A stretch of 64,000 bases of DNA. Origin: SZUA-442 sp963759175. Its GTDB lineage: Bacteria; Actinomycetota; Acidimicrobiia; Spongiisociales; UBA5794. The position numbers were made by a program, and so were the translations under genes. How positions within the stretch are numbered: position 1 is the first letter of the stretch; each line of letters begins with the position of its first letter. Below, piece by piece: positions 35,523 through 46,051 of the stretch. The notes under the pieces are model-generated. The model made no database searches and was not told where the DNA came from. It was given only the letters and a program-made list of their open reading frames with translations. Location of the stretch: NCBI GenBank assembly GCA_963759175.1, contig CAVWXP010000007.1:124001-188000 (forward strand), read 5' to 3'.

Positions 35523-36959
35523 ATGACCACGGCCATGTGGGCCCACCGTACGCGGATCATCCTCGTGACCGGGTGTGTGGTCGCCCTCATCGCCGCCAGC
35601 GGTTGCACGCAAGCGACATCCGACACCTCGACAACATCGTCGACCACGACGACCACGGATGCGCCGCCGACCACGATGCCGGTGACCGGCACCGAGTTGG
35701 CGCCTCCGGTACTCCCGGATCCCGACTCGGTCGCCGATGAAGCCGTGGTCACGCTTCCCGGATATCCCGATGCCGACACGCCGGGGCTGTTCGAGTCGGA
35801 CGCCCTCACCGCGATTCGCCTGTGGCTCCCCACCCAGATCGTGGCTGGCACATCGGCACGCACCGTCGAGGACGCAGAAGGGAACCAGGTCGTTGCGCTG
35901 TGGGTGAACCCGATCATGGCGTGGCGGGGCGATCCCGGCCTCGTCGGCGCATTGGCGGAGATCGAGGGGACGACTGACTCGGCAATGGTCGGCTCCGGCG
36001 TGTACCGAACCACCATCGAGGGAGGGCTGACCGTTCACCTGTGGTCGACAGGGGACGGATTCGTCGTCGCTGCCGCACTTCAAGCTCCGGCGGCCGTGGA
36101 CTACCTCGAGGCGCTCGAGTCGCAAAGGACTCCGCCTGCGGTGTGGGGCGCCGACAGCTGCCTGTACCTCGAACCCTCCGCCGGATTGCCGTGGGCCCCG
36201 GTGGCGCTCGATGCCGAGGTCCCGTGCACCGGACCGCACAACGCCGAGGTCATCCTGTCCACCCGGAGCGCCGAAGGCCTCGATACCTTCGATGAGGACG
36301 ACATCGACTACCGGCGGAACCACGACTGCGATGCCGCCTACGAGCGGGCCATCGGACCCCAGCGCGACCACACCCCGAGCCTCATCACCTACATGCCAGA
36401 CGCCGACGAGTTCGCCAGGGGCGACCGCTATCTGGCGTGCGTCGTCCAGCTCACCACGCCCGATGGCCCCAGCCTCGTCTCGGGAAGGATCACCGAGCGC
36501 GACGACACCCTCTGGATGCCGACGGTCGGGTCATGCTTCGCAGCGAACCTGGCTCCCGAAGCCGTCCCGTGTGAGGAGGCCCACGTCTACGAGTTCATCG
36601 GTGAAGCCACGGCGGTCGGGGATACGTGGCCACAGGACGATCGAGCCACGTTTGCTGCGGCCTGTGCCCCGTTCCTCGACGGTCTCGTGCGAGGCGGCCC
36701 AGCCCTCGATGCCTTCCCGATGGGGCTGTATCCCCATGCGTTCGAGCAGGGGAACGGCCGATCCGATGCATGGCCTACGCCGTTGACGACGAGGGCGCGC
36801 ACACGGTCATCGGCTCGTTCACAGGACATGGCGCATCCTCGGAACGGACGGCATAGCGGCGTGATCGAGTCGCCGAGGCCCCAACGGCGGCCGATGTCCC
36901 CGCTCTGGGTGCCAACTCGAGGCAGCTCACACGGCTTCCATACCGAGATGGACCGCTAG
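35523..36959 (+). CDS. Septum-formation-family lipoprotein, 3' end frameshifted
   Basis: A secreted lipoprotein (lipobox IAASGC, Cys at about 29) with a Thr/Ser linker. Two cysteine-containing repeats follow, of the kind seen in the 'septum formation' family (PCTGPHNAEVI and PCEEAHVYEFIGEA, each after a W/GSC segment). As read, the frame continues to 36959 with a random Arg/Ser-rich tail. In the +1 frame the expected end is present: ERPIRCMAYAVDDEGAHTVIG, then SF...ERTA with a stop at 36856. One extra G in the GGGG run at 36749-36752 restores it. The corrected gene no longer overlaps the LuxR remnant. The break is either real decay or a homopolymer sequencing error. Confidence 0.72.
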   Translation: MTTAMWAHRTRIILVTGCVVALIAASGCTQATSDTSTTSSTTTTTDAPPTTMPVTGTELAPPVLPDPDSVADEAVVTLPGYPDADTPGLFESDALTAIRLWLPTQIVAGTSARTVEDAEGNQVVALWVNPIMAWRGDPGLVGALAEIEGTTDSAMVGSGVYRTTIEGGLTVHLWSTGDGFVVAAALQAPAAVDYLEALESQRTPPAVWGADSCLYLEPSAGLPWAPVALDAEVPCTGPHNAEVILSTRSAEGLDTFDEDDIDYRRNHDCDAAYERAIGPQRDHTPSLITYMPDADEFARGDRYLACVVQLTTPDGPSLVSGRITERDDTLWMPTVGSCFAANLAPEAVPCEEAHVYEFIGEATAVGDTWPQDDRATFAAACAPFLDGLVRGGPALDAFPMGLYPHAFEQGNGRSDAWPTPLTTRARTRSSARSQDMAHPRNGRHSGVIESPRPQRRPMSPLWVPTRGSSHGFHTEMDR

Positions 36960-39500
36960 TTCGTCCCTGCCGGAGATGTCGAGCTTGCGGTATACGGAAC
37001 GAAGGTGGTTGTCCACGGTACGGACGGAGATGAACCGCTTCTCCGCGATCTGCGGGCTCGTCAGACCCGACGAGGCATCGAGGGCAACCTCGATCTCCCT
37101 GTCGCTCACCACGTCCGGCCTCGCCGCCAGTGCTGGTGTCCTCGGGCCCTCACACCGTGCTTCGGCGGCCTTCGATCGTGCACACGACTTCGCGGCGGCG
37201 ACCTCGTTCCCAGCGTCGAGGTGCAGGCGCGTCGATTAGGCCCACGCCTCGGCTTCCAGGATCCGTGCCTCCATGTTGGCGAACCGAACCGCGACGGCAT
37301 CCAGGGCCACGGCGTCGGCGCGGAAGAGAACCGACGCGTGGTCCTGCAGGGCCACGATGTAGTGGGCCCCGCGCGAACCTTCGATCGCCGTGAGATCCGC
37401 GCTCACGATGACGGGCCGACGAACGCACGGCATCGAGCAGGCACATCGCAGCCGAAGCGAAGTGTTCGCCGGCCACGCCATGGCGCCCGCTCTCGTGGAC
37501 GAGGCGAGCAGCATCGTCCCGATTCCCTTGGGCCGCAGCGGCCCACGCCCTCCCGCGATCGACACACAGGGCAACCCTCGGACCGAACCCGGCGGTTTCG
37601 CCGAGGCCGATCACGTGTTCGTCGGCGTTCTCGTCGCCGAGCTGGCCGAGCGCCATCGCCATCAGACCCCGGGACTGGGGCTCGAGCCCGAAGGGGTCCA
37701 TCTCCGCGTACAGGGCCAAGACGTAGTCACCGACGTCGAGCGCGGCTCGGAACAGGCCTCGCTCTGTGAGGGCCAGCAATTGTGCGGCGAGGAGCGTCGA
37801 AATCATCGCAGGTGAGGTCCGCGCACCTTCCATGGCAGATCTACACGCTTCGAGCGCTCCCTCGAAACGCCCGGAGTTGATCATCGACAACACGTCCATG
37901 ATCTCGATCTGGTCCCGGGCGAAAGGAAGGACCTGTCTGGCGGTCTCGGTCACTTCCTTCGCCTCATCGATGAGCGAGTCCATACCGTCGCAATCGCCGG
38001 TCATCGCGAGGGCGACCGTCAAGGTGACGAAGGCGGCAGCCTTCGGGACCTCCGAGACTCCAGGGTAGTCGAGCACCGAGCGGCTGACAGTCGTCGCGTC
38101 ACCGAAGTCGCCTCGCACAGCCGAAACCATCGGCGCGTTCGTTTGCGAGTCTCGCTCTCAGATCCGAGTTCTGGACCTTGCGAGCTTCGGAAGCGAAGAC
38201 CTCCCGTGCGTCGTCGACACGTCGCAACCCGAATGCGAGGTTCTGGCCCCGAATCGAGGACTATCTCGAGGATCAAGACGGGATCGCTCGTGACCAGTTG
38301 GCGAGGACGCTTCGGCCTCCTCGAAGCGCTGGCGGTAGTTCAAGGATCGCCCGAGGAGGACACCGACCCTGTCATCGGTCGGGTCCAGTCGCTCCAGGAG
38401 CTCACCGGCCAACACCGGATCATGGCGTTGGAGCGCCTCACCGGCACCGGCGAGGGCGATCTCGTCCGACACCCAATGGTCTGCGTCATGATGCCACACG
38501 GACACACGCCCAGGAACCGTCGAACTCTCCGACCGAAGGGCCACCTCTGCGAGAGCGTAGTACGCGTTGCACGATCTGGCCTCACTCAGATGCTCCTCGA
38601 GGATCTCGCCGTAGAGCGGATGCGCTGGCACGACGTTCCGCTCCCCCGATCTGAGCGCGATGCGAGCGAAGCCCCGCTCCTCGAGCCGGCCGAGATCGTC
38701 GCCGATCGCCTCTTGGGCGAGCGCGAGCGGCAGGGGTGCGCCGAGCGCGACGATCTCCATGGCGCTCCGCAGAGGGTCCGGCAGGGCCCGCATCCGGGAC
38801 ATGACCAGGTCAGACAACCGCGGCGATCGGGCAATCGAACCGGCTTCCGCCCACACACCCTCATCGTTGCGTCGGATGGTCGACCCGACGGCACCCTCGA
38901 GGAGCTCGTGGAGGACCAGCGGGTTGCCTCGCGAGAGCCGCCACAGCTCATCCCTGAGCTCGTGAGACACGGGCCCGAGTGTGGCGTTCACGAGGTGCGT
39001 CGTGTCGTCCTCGTCCAGGACCGAGACGTCGATGCGCCTGATGATCCCGTTGGTCCACAGGTCGACGAGGTCCAGCTCCATCGGCTCGGGGGTACGGGCC
39101 GTGATGGCGATCGTTGCATGACCGACGAGGCGATCGAGATCAGGAACGACAACGACGTCACATCGAGGTGGTGGGCGTCGTACACGGCGACGAGGAGACC
39201 ACCTGATCGCGCCCGGTTCGCCAACTCCTGGCGAGCGGCCGCGAGCATCGCAAGATCGTCGGGATTCGGGCCATCGGGCAACAACTCGAAGAAAGGAGAG
39301 AAGGGGATAGGGTGAGTGGATGCAGATGCGACAGCAGAAACCACCGCAATGCCGTTGTCGGACGCACGGTCGACGAGTTCGTGGAGCAACCGGCTCTTCC
39401 CGACGCCTGCGACACCGAGGATCGACACGCCCGTGCAGTCGCCGACCATCCCGAGCATCCGATCCACAACGGCACTGCGTAAGATGAGCGGCCACTTCAC
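36927..39500 (-). pseudogene. Broken LuxR-family STAND regulator
   Basis: Pieces of one large regulator lie in order on the minus strand but in changing frames. First comes an N-terminal P-loop ATPase (GVAGVGKSRLLHELV, 39500 to about 39130). The NACHT/winged part is at about 39130-38270 (DLWTNGIIRRIDV, LSRGNPLVLHELL). TPR-like helices follow (38270-37235). Last is the LuxR helix-turn-helix (VSDREIEVALDASSGLTSPQ, VRTVDNHLRSVYRKLD), ending at 36927. Frame breaks fall near 39130, 38270, 38130, 37425 and 37235. LuxR STAND regulators are normally about 900 residues, which fits the span. The GTG at 39500 is the likely original start. At least five indels make function unlikely, unless sequencing is poor here. 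Confidence 0.8.
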
Positions 39501-39541
39501 ACCATTGAATCTAGACGAACGGTGCAGGCCGCCGAGAGCCG

Positions 39542-39573
39542 CAATGAGTAGGTGCAGACCACACAATGAGTAG
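39542..39573. repeat. Direct repeat CAATGAGTAG, 22-bp period
   Basis: CAATGAGTAG occurs at 39542-39551 and 39564-39573, each preceded by GTGCAG within a few bases to the left. The 22-bp spacing is two helical turns. It lies 80 bp upstream of the lipoprotein operon and 40 bp upstream of the regulator remnant, so it may be an operator for that regulator. Confidence 0.35.
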
Positions 39574-39653
39574 AAGCGACTACGTGGCGTGTGCGTAGCT
39601 TTGCAGAGAGGGACCGGAACGTGTCCTGATCTCGAGAGCGCTGGAGGAAGAGA

Positions 39654-40256
39654 ATGAGACTGAGACTGATCGGCCTTCTGGGCCTGCTTGCCCTCGTGGT
39701 GGCGAGCTGCGGAGCCACACCACCCCAAGCATCAGGACAGAACGAGGGCATCCAGGTCCACGGTGACTGGACGATCGACATCTACAACGTCGATGGCTCC
39801 CACGATGAACACATCGCATTCAGCAACGACCTCTATCCGTCGGGAGCGACCGCACTGCGCGACATACTCGCACGATCACTGGTACCGGTGAACTGGGCAG
39901 TTTGGGCCAGAGGGGAACAGACATCCGGGAACACTAGTCTTGAAGGTACGAACCAGACAGTTTGCGTGATGGAAGAAGCGACGGGCGATCTCCAGGTCAG
40001 TACCGACGGGGCAAGCCTGGTCCTGGACGGTGCGTTCACGGCCGAACGAGATGGCAACGTCGGGTTCGTCAGCACCCACCTGGGCACATGCCCGCCGGAC
40101 TCGTGTGAGTTCCCGAACCCCCTGTACTTCACCGGAACGCCGGTTGCCAACGAAGACGGTGTGTCGGTCAATGTCGACGAGGGTCAGACCGTACAGGTCC
40201 ACGTCGAGATTAGTTCACTAGAGGCTAAGGAGACGGACCAAGGAACACACCGATGA
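39654..40256 (+). CDS. Secreted lipoprotein, function unknown
   Basis: A 200-residue protein with a lipoprotein signal peptide (MRLRLIGLLGLLALVVASC, Cys 19). The mature part starts with a short linker and a beta-rich segment (IQVHGDWTIDIYNVDGSHDE). Two cysteines at about 146 and 150 (GTCPPDSC) may form a disulfide. The GDWTI...NxDGS opening resembles secreted proteins of unknown function found with surface arrays. GGAGG precedes the ATG. The stop overlaps the next gene as ATGA, starting a three-gene coupled unit that ends in the decayed surface protein. Confidence 0.75.
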   Translation: MRLRLIGLLGLLALVVASCGATPPQASGQNEGIQVHGDWTIDIYNVDGSHDEHIAFSNDLYPSGATALRDILARSLVPVNWAVWARGEQTSGNTSLEGTNQTVCVMEEATGDLQVSTDGASLVLDGAFTAERDGNVGFVSTHLGTCPPDSCEFPNPLYFTGTPVANEDGVSVNVDEGQTVQVHVEISSLEAKETDQGTHR

Positions 40257-40516
40257 AACGACTCGACGCCGTGTGCCTAGCTGTGCTCCTCGTAGACTGC
40301 TCGGGCGTAGACGGTGATCGTAAGTCGACCTCCACGACGACGACCACCGTCGAGGTGCCAACCACGACCGTCCTGAGCCCGGTATCGACGCCGGTATCGA
40401 CGACACTCGCAGCCAGCACGAAGACTCTGGTAGACGACACCGCCGATGAATCAGGTGAATCGATCGGTATCACCGACAGGGTGACGATCGTCGTCACGGA
40501 TCCGGGGAACGGATGA
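40253..40516 (+). CDS. Small Thr-rich lipoprotein
   Basis: An 87-residue protein with a short signal peptide (MKRLDAVCLAVLLVDC; lipobox LVDC, a weak match because of Asp at -1) and a Thr/Val/Ser-rich low-complexity mature part. Such sequences act as wall-spanning stalks in actinobacterial lipoproteins. It overlaps both neighbours by ATGA. Function unknown. Confidence 0.6.
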   Translation: MKRLDAVCLAVLLVDCSGVDGDRKSTSTTTTTVEVPTTTVLSPVSTPVSTTLAASTKTLVDDTADESGESIGITDRVTIVVTDPGNG

Positions 40517-43500
40517 GGGCGCCCACCCGACTCATCCTGCTGCTCGCCCTGACGCTCGTGTTCTCGACGCTGCCGTCGCATCGGGCGCTCGCCGACGTGG
40601 ACTTCGTCTTCATCTCGTCGACGTACACTGGCGGCGGGGACGGAACGTCGTGGGAGGATGCAGCCAACTGGACGAGCGGCGTCCCGGACTCGTACCGCGA
40701 CACCTCGACGGCTCCCGACACCGTGTACATGTACTCAGCGACCATTCCAGCCGGCTTAGACGTCGTCGCTGCCGACGCTGACGCGCTACATCCTCGACGC
40801 CTTCATCATCGCGTAAGGGGCAACGCTCACCGCGGACAACGGCACCCGGTTCGCAGCGATGGGTTCGCTGGAGCTGGCTTCGCTCATCGACGGCGCAACG
40901 GAAGGCAGCCTGACCATTGCCGGAGATGTCGTGTTGGTGGACCGCAATGATCTCGAGAGCCAGAACGTCACAATCGACGGCACCCTGACGATGCAGCGTC
41001 AGGCCGAACTCGATGTGAGCGGCGAAGGTGTCAGGACCCTCGCGGGGACCGGGGAGGTCATCTTCGACCACGAGAGACCCAATAGGAGTCCTCGGGTGAT
41101 CTTCGGCAACCTGTACACCGGTGCAGGCGTCGTCGCAGCAGGAATCACGATCCGCGGCGGCACCGGTGCTCTCACCATGCCGAGCGGATCGTCGAGCTCG
41201 GTCAACACCGGGGTCCTCTACGGACCGATGGTCGCCGATCGACCCGGCGAAACCATCACGATCGGCCTGTCGTCTGGCGTCCAGACATTCGAGATCAACA
41301 ACACCATCACTGCAGACGGAGGCGCAGTGGTGATACAGGCAGACAACGTCACGAACAACTAGACACTCAGTGCGGTCAACGGAGGAACGATCGAGTTCGA
41401 CGACGACGTATCACAGAATCCCGAACCCGGCCGTAGTCAACACCGGGACGATCACCGCGGAGCAGGCAACCATCATCCTAGATGGCAAGTGGGTGAAAAA
41501 AGGAACAGTCAGCGCAAACAACAGCAACATCGGGCTCGAGGGCGAGTTCACGACGGCTGCGTTCGAATCGCTGAACCGCTCCAACAGCCCCGTATGCATC
41601 GACGGCATCATGGAGAAGACAGGCGATGTGCATCTCGAGGACCAGAAGGACGGCCGGGTGCTCCTGCGAGACGGCACGATCGTGAGCGGTGTCATCGATG
41701 CGACGAACGGAACGCTTCTGGCCGCACGCCAGAGCGGCGCCATGGTCCCGGTTGTCGCCGCCCGTGAGATGTCGTCGGCACTCACGGGATCGTCAGCGTT
41801 CTGTTCCGGCTCGATCAGCTCGACTTCACCTCCGCCGTGATGGAAGCCGATATCGTCGGGCCCCGCCAACGGTGATGTCCCCGTAGCCATCCTGTGCCCG
41901 CCGGTGGCACAGGCTCGTGCGGGGCGTCACCCGACAACTCACCCGGAGGCGCGGGCAGCGGCTTGTCGACGGCCTCGAGTATTGCCTCCGCCGCTTGGTC
42001 CAACGCGGTGCCCGGACACCGGAGGCGAACGAGGCACGATCAACGGCAAGCATTCGGCGGAGCTCGAGCACTCGGCCACCGCATCCGGAGCGCAGAGACC
42101 GTGTTCACCAACGAGAGGCTACTCACCATCGGCGCTGGTACCGAGATCGAGCATTACGACGCGAACACGAACAGCCGGCTGGTGCGATTCGTCAACGTGG
42201 TGGACCTTGTCGTCGACGGAACCATGGCGACACTCGGGAACCGTCGCACGGTCGAGAACCGCGGCACCCTGTCGGGTTCCGGGGTGATCGAGACGTCGGT
42301 CGAGAACTCGGCCAGGATCGAACAGGGAACGAGCTCGGGATCCCTCACGATAGAGGATGACCTGGTGTTGCTACAAGGCTCGAACCTGACATTCGAGATC
42401 GACGGGCTCACACGGAAACGCTCAAAGACGAGATCATCGTCGGTGGCACAACACAGCTAGACAGCGACATCACCATCGACGTCGCATCGACCTTCGACTC
42501 CAGCGACGGCGACATTGTGACGGTGATCCGGACGGGCAGTGTCACCGGCACGTTCGACGCCGTGGACTCGACGATCACCTCCAAGGGCAAGGTGTTAGAG
42601 GTGGTCTACCGCTCGGACGGCGTCGACCTCGTGGCGAGCGACGCGCCCGTGCCAGTGGTGTCGATCGCGGTAGCGGAGACGATCGCAGTCGCGGACGTTG
42701 ACGGTGTCGAACAGCCGCTGGTCATCTCGGTGTACGAGGTCGTTGGTGTGAGGGACGCTGTAGCAGCCATACCGCCAATCGTGATCTCGAGCACGGAATC
42801 GATCTGAGTGTCGGACGCAGCTGCCTGGAGCCTCCCGTATCCATCACGGTCGTGGAAGTCGTGTCGGTTTCGGATGATCCGACGATCACACCTCCCGTAG
42901 TGATCGTGATCACCGAGACGATCGCCACCGCCGACACCGTCACCGCCGATCCCGAACCCATGGCTTCGGTGTCGGAGTGAAGTGGCTGGAAGTAGACGAT
43001 GACGAACAGATGGATGAAGGAGAGACACCCCTAGAGGGAGACACGGTGTACATCGACCTCGACGACGACGGAATCTCTGACCACGGCGAACTATAGACCC
43101 ACACCGTCGCCGACGGTTCATAAGCCTTCACTAACCTCCCAACCGGCTTCCTGGTGATCCGTGAGATCGTACCCACCGGGTACACGCACACCTTCCCCAC
43201 AGATGCTGGCGACCACCGAGTGGACGTTGAATCCGGAGCAGCGGTCAGTGACCTCGACTTCGGCAAACAGCCGGTTCCGAACCTCCCACCGGTGATCCAA
43301 CCGATCGAGGACCTGGTTCTCGATGTCGGCGAGTCCGTAGAGATCCCCGTGATCGTCTGCGACCTTGAAGGCGACCTGTTCACCAAGAGCCTCGACGGAC
43401 TAACACAGAGTGCCGTCATCAACGGTGTCATCCACTTCACGCCGCTGCCACAGGAGGCGGGAATGGTGTACACTGTGACTGTCACCGCCGTCAGGACGTC

Positions 43501-44400
43501 AACCCGAGCAACGTCGCAGTGGAGACGTTCACAATCACCGTCAACGAGCTCGACCTGCCGCCGGCCATCGCACCGATCGACGACGTGTTCGGTGGTGGGT
43601 CAGGAGATCGACGTCACGCCAACGATCGTCGACCGGATGGGGATTCCTACTCGCTCACATGGGACGGCGGACCACCGAACGCTGTCATCAACGGCATCTA
43701 CATCCTCACCCCGACGGCGGACCACGGTGACTCGCTCTTCACCATCACGCTGACGGCTACCCAGGACGACGATCCGACTCTGGCCACGTCCGTGGAGTTC
43801 CGGATCTACGTCGCAGCGCTGCCTGCCGTTCAGAAGGACGAGCCGCAGGTCAACCCGACCGTGGCACCATCGGGCGGTCAGATCCTGGTCTCTGGTGGAG
43901 GGTTCTTGCCCGGCTCACACGTCGGCATCTACCTCTTCAGTGAACCGGCCCTCGTCGGAACCTCGGAGGCCGGCGACGACGGCACGTTCAGCCAGTCCGT
44001 CGGCTTGCCCGAAGGCACATCGGTGGGGCCGCACAGCATCGTGGTTCTCGGCGTCGCACCGAATGGCGAGCTACGCACGATGGTCGGCGAAATCAAGATC
44101 GTCGATTCCGACGTTCCCGACGGTGACGGCGACGGACTGAGCGACGGCGAAGAAACGCTCACAGGGACGAATCCATCGAACCCGGACAGCGACGGTGATG
44201 GACTCATCGAGGGGATCGACGCCGGGTGGCTCCAGGATGCCTTGGCAACGACCCCGCTCGACGCGTTCCGCCCTGGCATCACGAAGTTCATCACGCGTCT
44301 CCGGCTGGGGATCTCCGAGATCGCGGTTCGACTCGGCCAACGCTCCGCTGCCCGTGACACGGTGGACTTGCTCACCACTCGGGTCGATGGAGGTGGATAG
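40513..44400 (+). pseudogene. Decayed gene for a very large secreted beta-helix/adhesin-like surface protein
   Basis: The start is intact: ATG overlapping the previous stop (ATGA), a signal peptide ending HRALA, and a domain with SWEDAANWTSGVPDS as in autotransporter-like or stalk proteins. Beyond about 40770 coding similarity continues only by switching frame several times (near 40770, 41415, 41760, 42000, 42415 and 43500). It also meets nonsense codons where sense is expected: TAA 40814, TAG 41360, and TAG and TAA near 43094-43124. Recognisable parts are beta-helix-like repeats (NTGTITAEQATIILDG, VENRGTLSGSGVIETS) and alternating VxISVxExIxVxD segments. An SdrD B-like domain (VYIDLDDDGISDHGEL ... 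GFLVIREIVPTGY) follows, then cadherin/Big-like domains and a Ca-binding thrombospondin-3-like end (DGDGDGLSDGEETLTG). The original product would have been near 1,300 residues. Confidence 0.82.
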
Positions 44401-44539
44401 GCTCGGGATCGCAACGACTGGATCCGCGATTGTGCATGCGCAAATCCACATCCATGAGCTCCTGGAGATCTACCGACGGATCCTAGAGGTCATGGACTTC
44501 CAGTGCGCCGTCGGCCGACGGTGGCAGGGACTGCGGCCT

Positions 44540-46051
44540 CTACTCCGGGCGCATCGTCGGGAAGAGGATCACTTCCCTGATGTGGTGCTTGTCCGTCAGA
44601 AGCATGACCAGTCGGTCGACGCCGATGCCGAGGCCGCCGGTGGGTGGCAGGCCGTACTCGAGGGCGAGGATGTAGTCGTCGTCGATCGGGTGGGCTTCGT
44701 CGTCGCCTGCGGCCTTCAGTTCCGCCTGGGACTCGAATCGTTCCCGCTGCTCGAAGGGGTCATTGAGCTCGGAGAAGGCATTGGCGTACTCATGTCCAGC
44801 GATGAACAGCTCGAAACGCTCGGTCACGTGTGGCTTGCTCCGGTGTGCACGCGACAGCGGTGAGATCTCGATGGGATGCTCGGTGACGAACGTCGGCTCC
44901 CACAGGGTCGCCTCGACGAGCTCATCGAAGAGCGCCTCCACCAGCTTGCCGGTCCCCCACCGGGACTCCGGTTCGATGCCGTGACGAACCGCGAGGTCGA
45001 CCACGTCCTCCCGAGGCCAGTCGTAGTCGACATCGGCACCCGTCGCTTCGCGCACGAGATCGAGCATCGTGACCCTGCGATACGGGCCACCGAGTGACAG
45101 TGGACGCCCCTGGTACGCGATGTCGGTGCTGCCGACCGCGGCCACGGCACAAGCGCCGAACACCTCCTCGACCATCACCATGATGTCGTCGAAGTCCGCA
45201 AACGCCTCGTAGCTCTCGAGCATCGTGAACTCCGGGTTGTGCAGCGAATCGACGCCCTCGTTGCGAAAGATCCTGCCGATCTCGTAGACGCGTTCGAGGC
45301 CGCCCACGACGAGACGCTTCAGGAAGAGCTCGGTGGCGATGCGCAGGTACATGTCGACATCGAGCGCGTTGTGGTGGGTCCCGAACGGCCGCGCCGTGGC
45401 CCCGGTCGCCTCGGACAGGAGGACGGGTGTCTCGACCTCCAGGTAGCCCCGGGCGTCGAACTGGTGACGCAGCTCGGACACGATCCGTGACCGTGCGATC
45501 GCCGTCGATCGCGAGTCCTCGTTCGCCATGAGATCGATGTACCGGTGCCTGCTCCGTGCCTCGACGTCCTTGAGACCGTGCCACTTGTCCGGCATGGGCC
45601 GCAGGCTCTTCTGGAGCAGCGCGAACGAGTCGATGCGCACGGACAACTCGCCACGCTTGGAGGTGATCACCTCGCCTGAGGCACCGATCCAGTCCCCGGA
45701 ATCGAGGTCGAGGAAGGCTTCGAACCCCTCGTCGCCGAGGACGCGCTTGTCGACGAACAGCTGGATCGTCCCCGAGACGTCGGCGAGGACACCGAAGGCG
45801 AGCTTGCCCATCTCGCGGGTGTTCATCAGACGACCGGCCACGGTCGCGTGCTCTCCGCTTTCGGCGCCCGGTTCCAGGTCCCCGAATCGCTCGTGGAGTT
45901 CTGAAGCCGTGGCGTCGCGTTCGAAGGAGTACGGAAACCCCCCGTCCTCCATGACCTGGCGATACTTGGCGAGTCGCGCGGCCGTGAGCGGATGGGACTC
46001 GAGCGCCGAGGTGTCATCCAGTTCGGGCGTGGCGTCCGGCGCGTCGGTCAT
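44540..46051 (-). CDS. lysS: Lysyl-tRNA synthetase, class II
   Basis: A 503-residue class IIb synthetase. The N-terminal OB-fold anticodon domain spans about 65-165. Motif 1 lies in GYLEVETPVLL, motif 2 is FRNEGVDSLHNPEFTMLE, and motif 3 is GGLGIGVDRLVMLLT. The variable 34-residue N-terminus is acidic. The stop of coaX overlaps its ATG by ATGA. It is the last gene of the long minus-strand operon that begins at 56094. Confidence 0.96.
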   Translation of the reverse strand: MTDAPDATPELDDTSALESHPLTAARLAKYRQVMEDGGFPYSFERDATASELHERFGDLEPGAESGEHATVAGRLMNTREMGKLAFGVLADVSGTIQLFVDKRVLGDEGFEAFLDLDSGDWIGASGEVITSKRGELSVRIDSFALLQKSLRPMPDKWHGLKDVEARSRHRYIDLMANEDSRSTAIARSRIVSELRHQFDARGYLEVETPVLLSEATGATARPFGTHHNALDVDMYLRIATELFLKRLVVGGLERVYEIGRIFRNEGVDSLHNPEFTMLESYEAFADFDDIMVMVEEVFGACAVAAVGSTDIAYQGRPLSLGGPYRRVTMLDLVREATGADVDYDWPREDVVDLAVRHGIEPESRWGTGKLVEALFDELVEATLWEPTFVTEHPIEISPLSRAHRSKPHVTERFELFIAGHEYANAFSELNDPFEQRERFESQAELKAAGDDEAHPIDDDYILALEYGLPPTGGLGIGVDRLVMLLTDKHHIREVILFPTMRPE

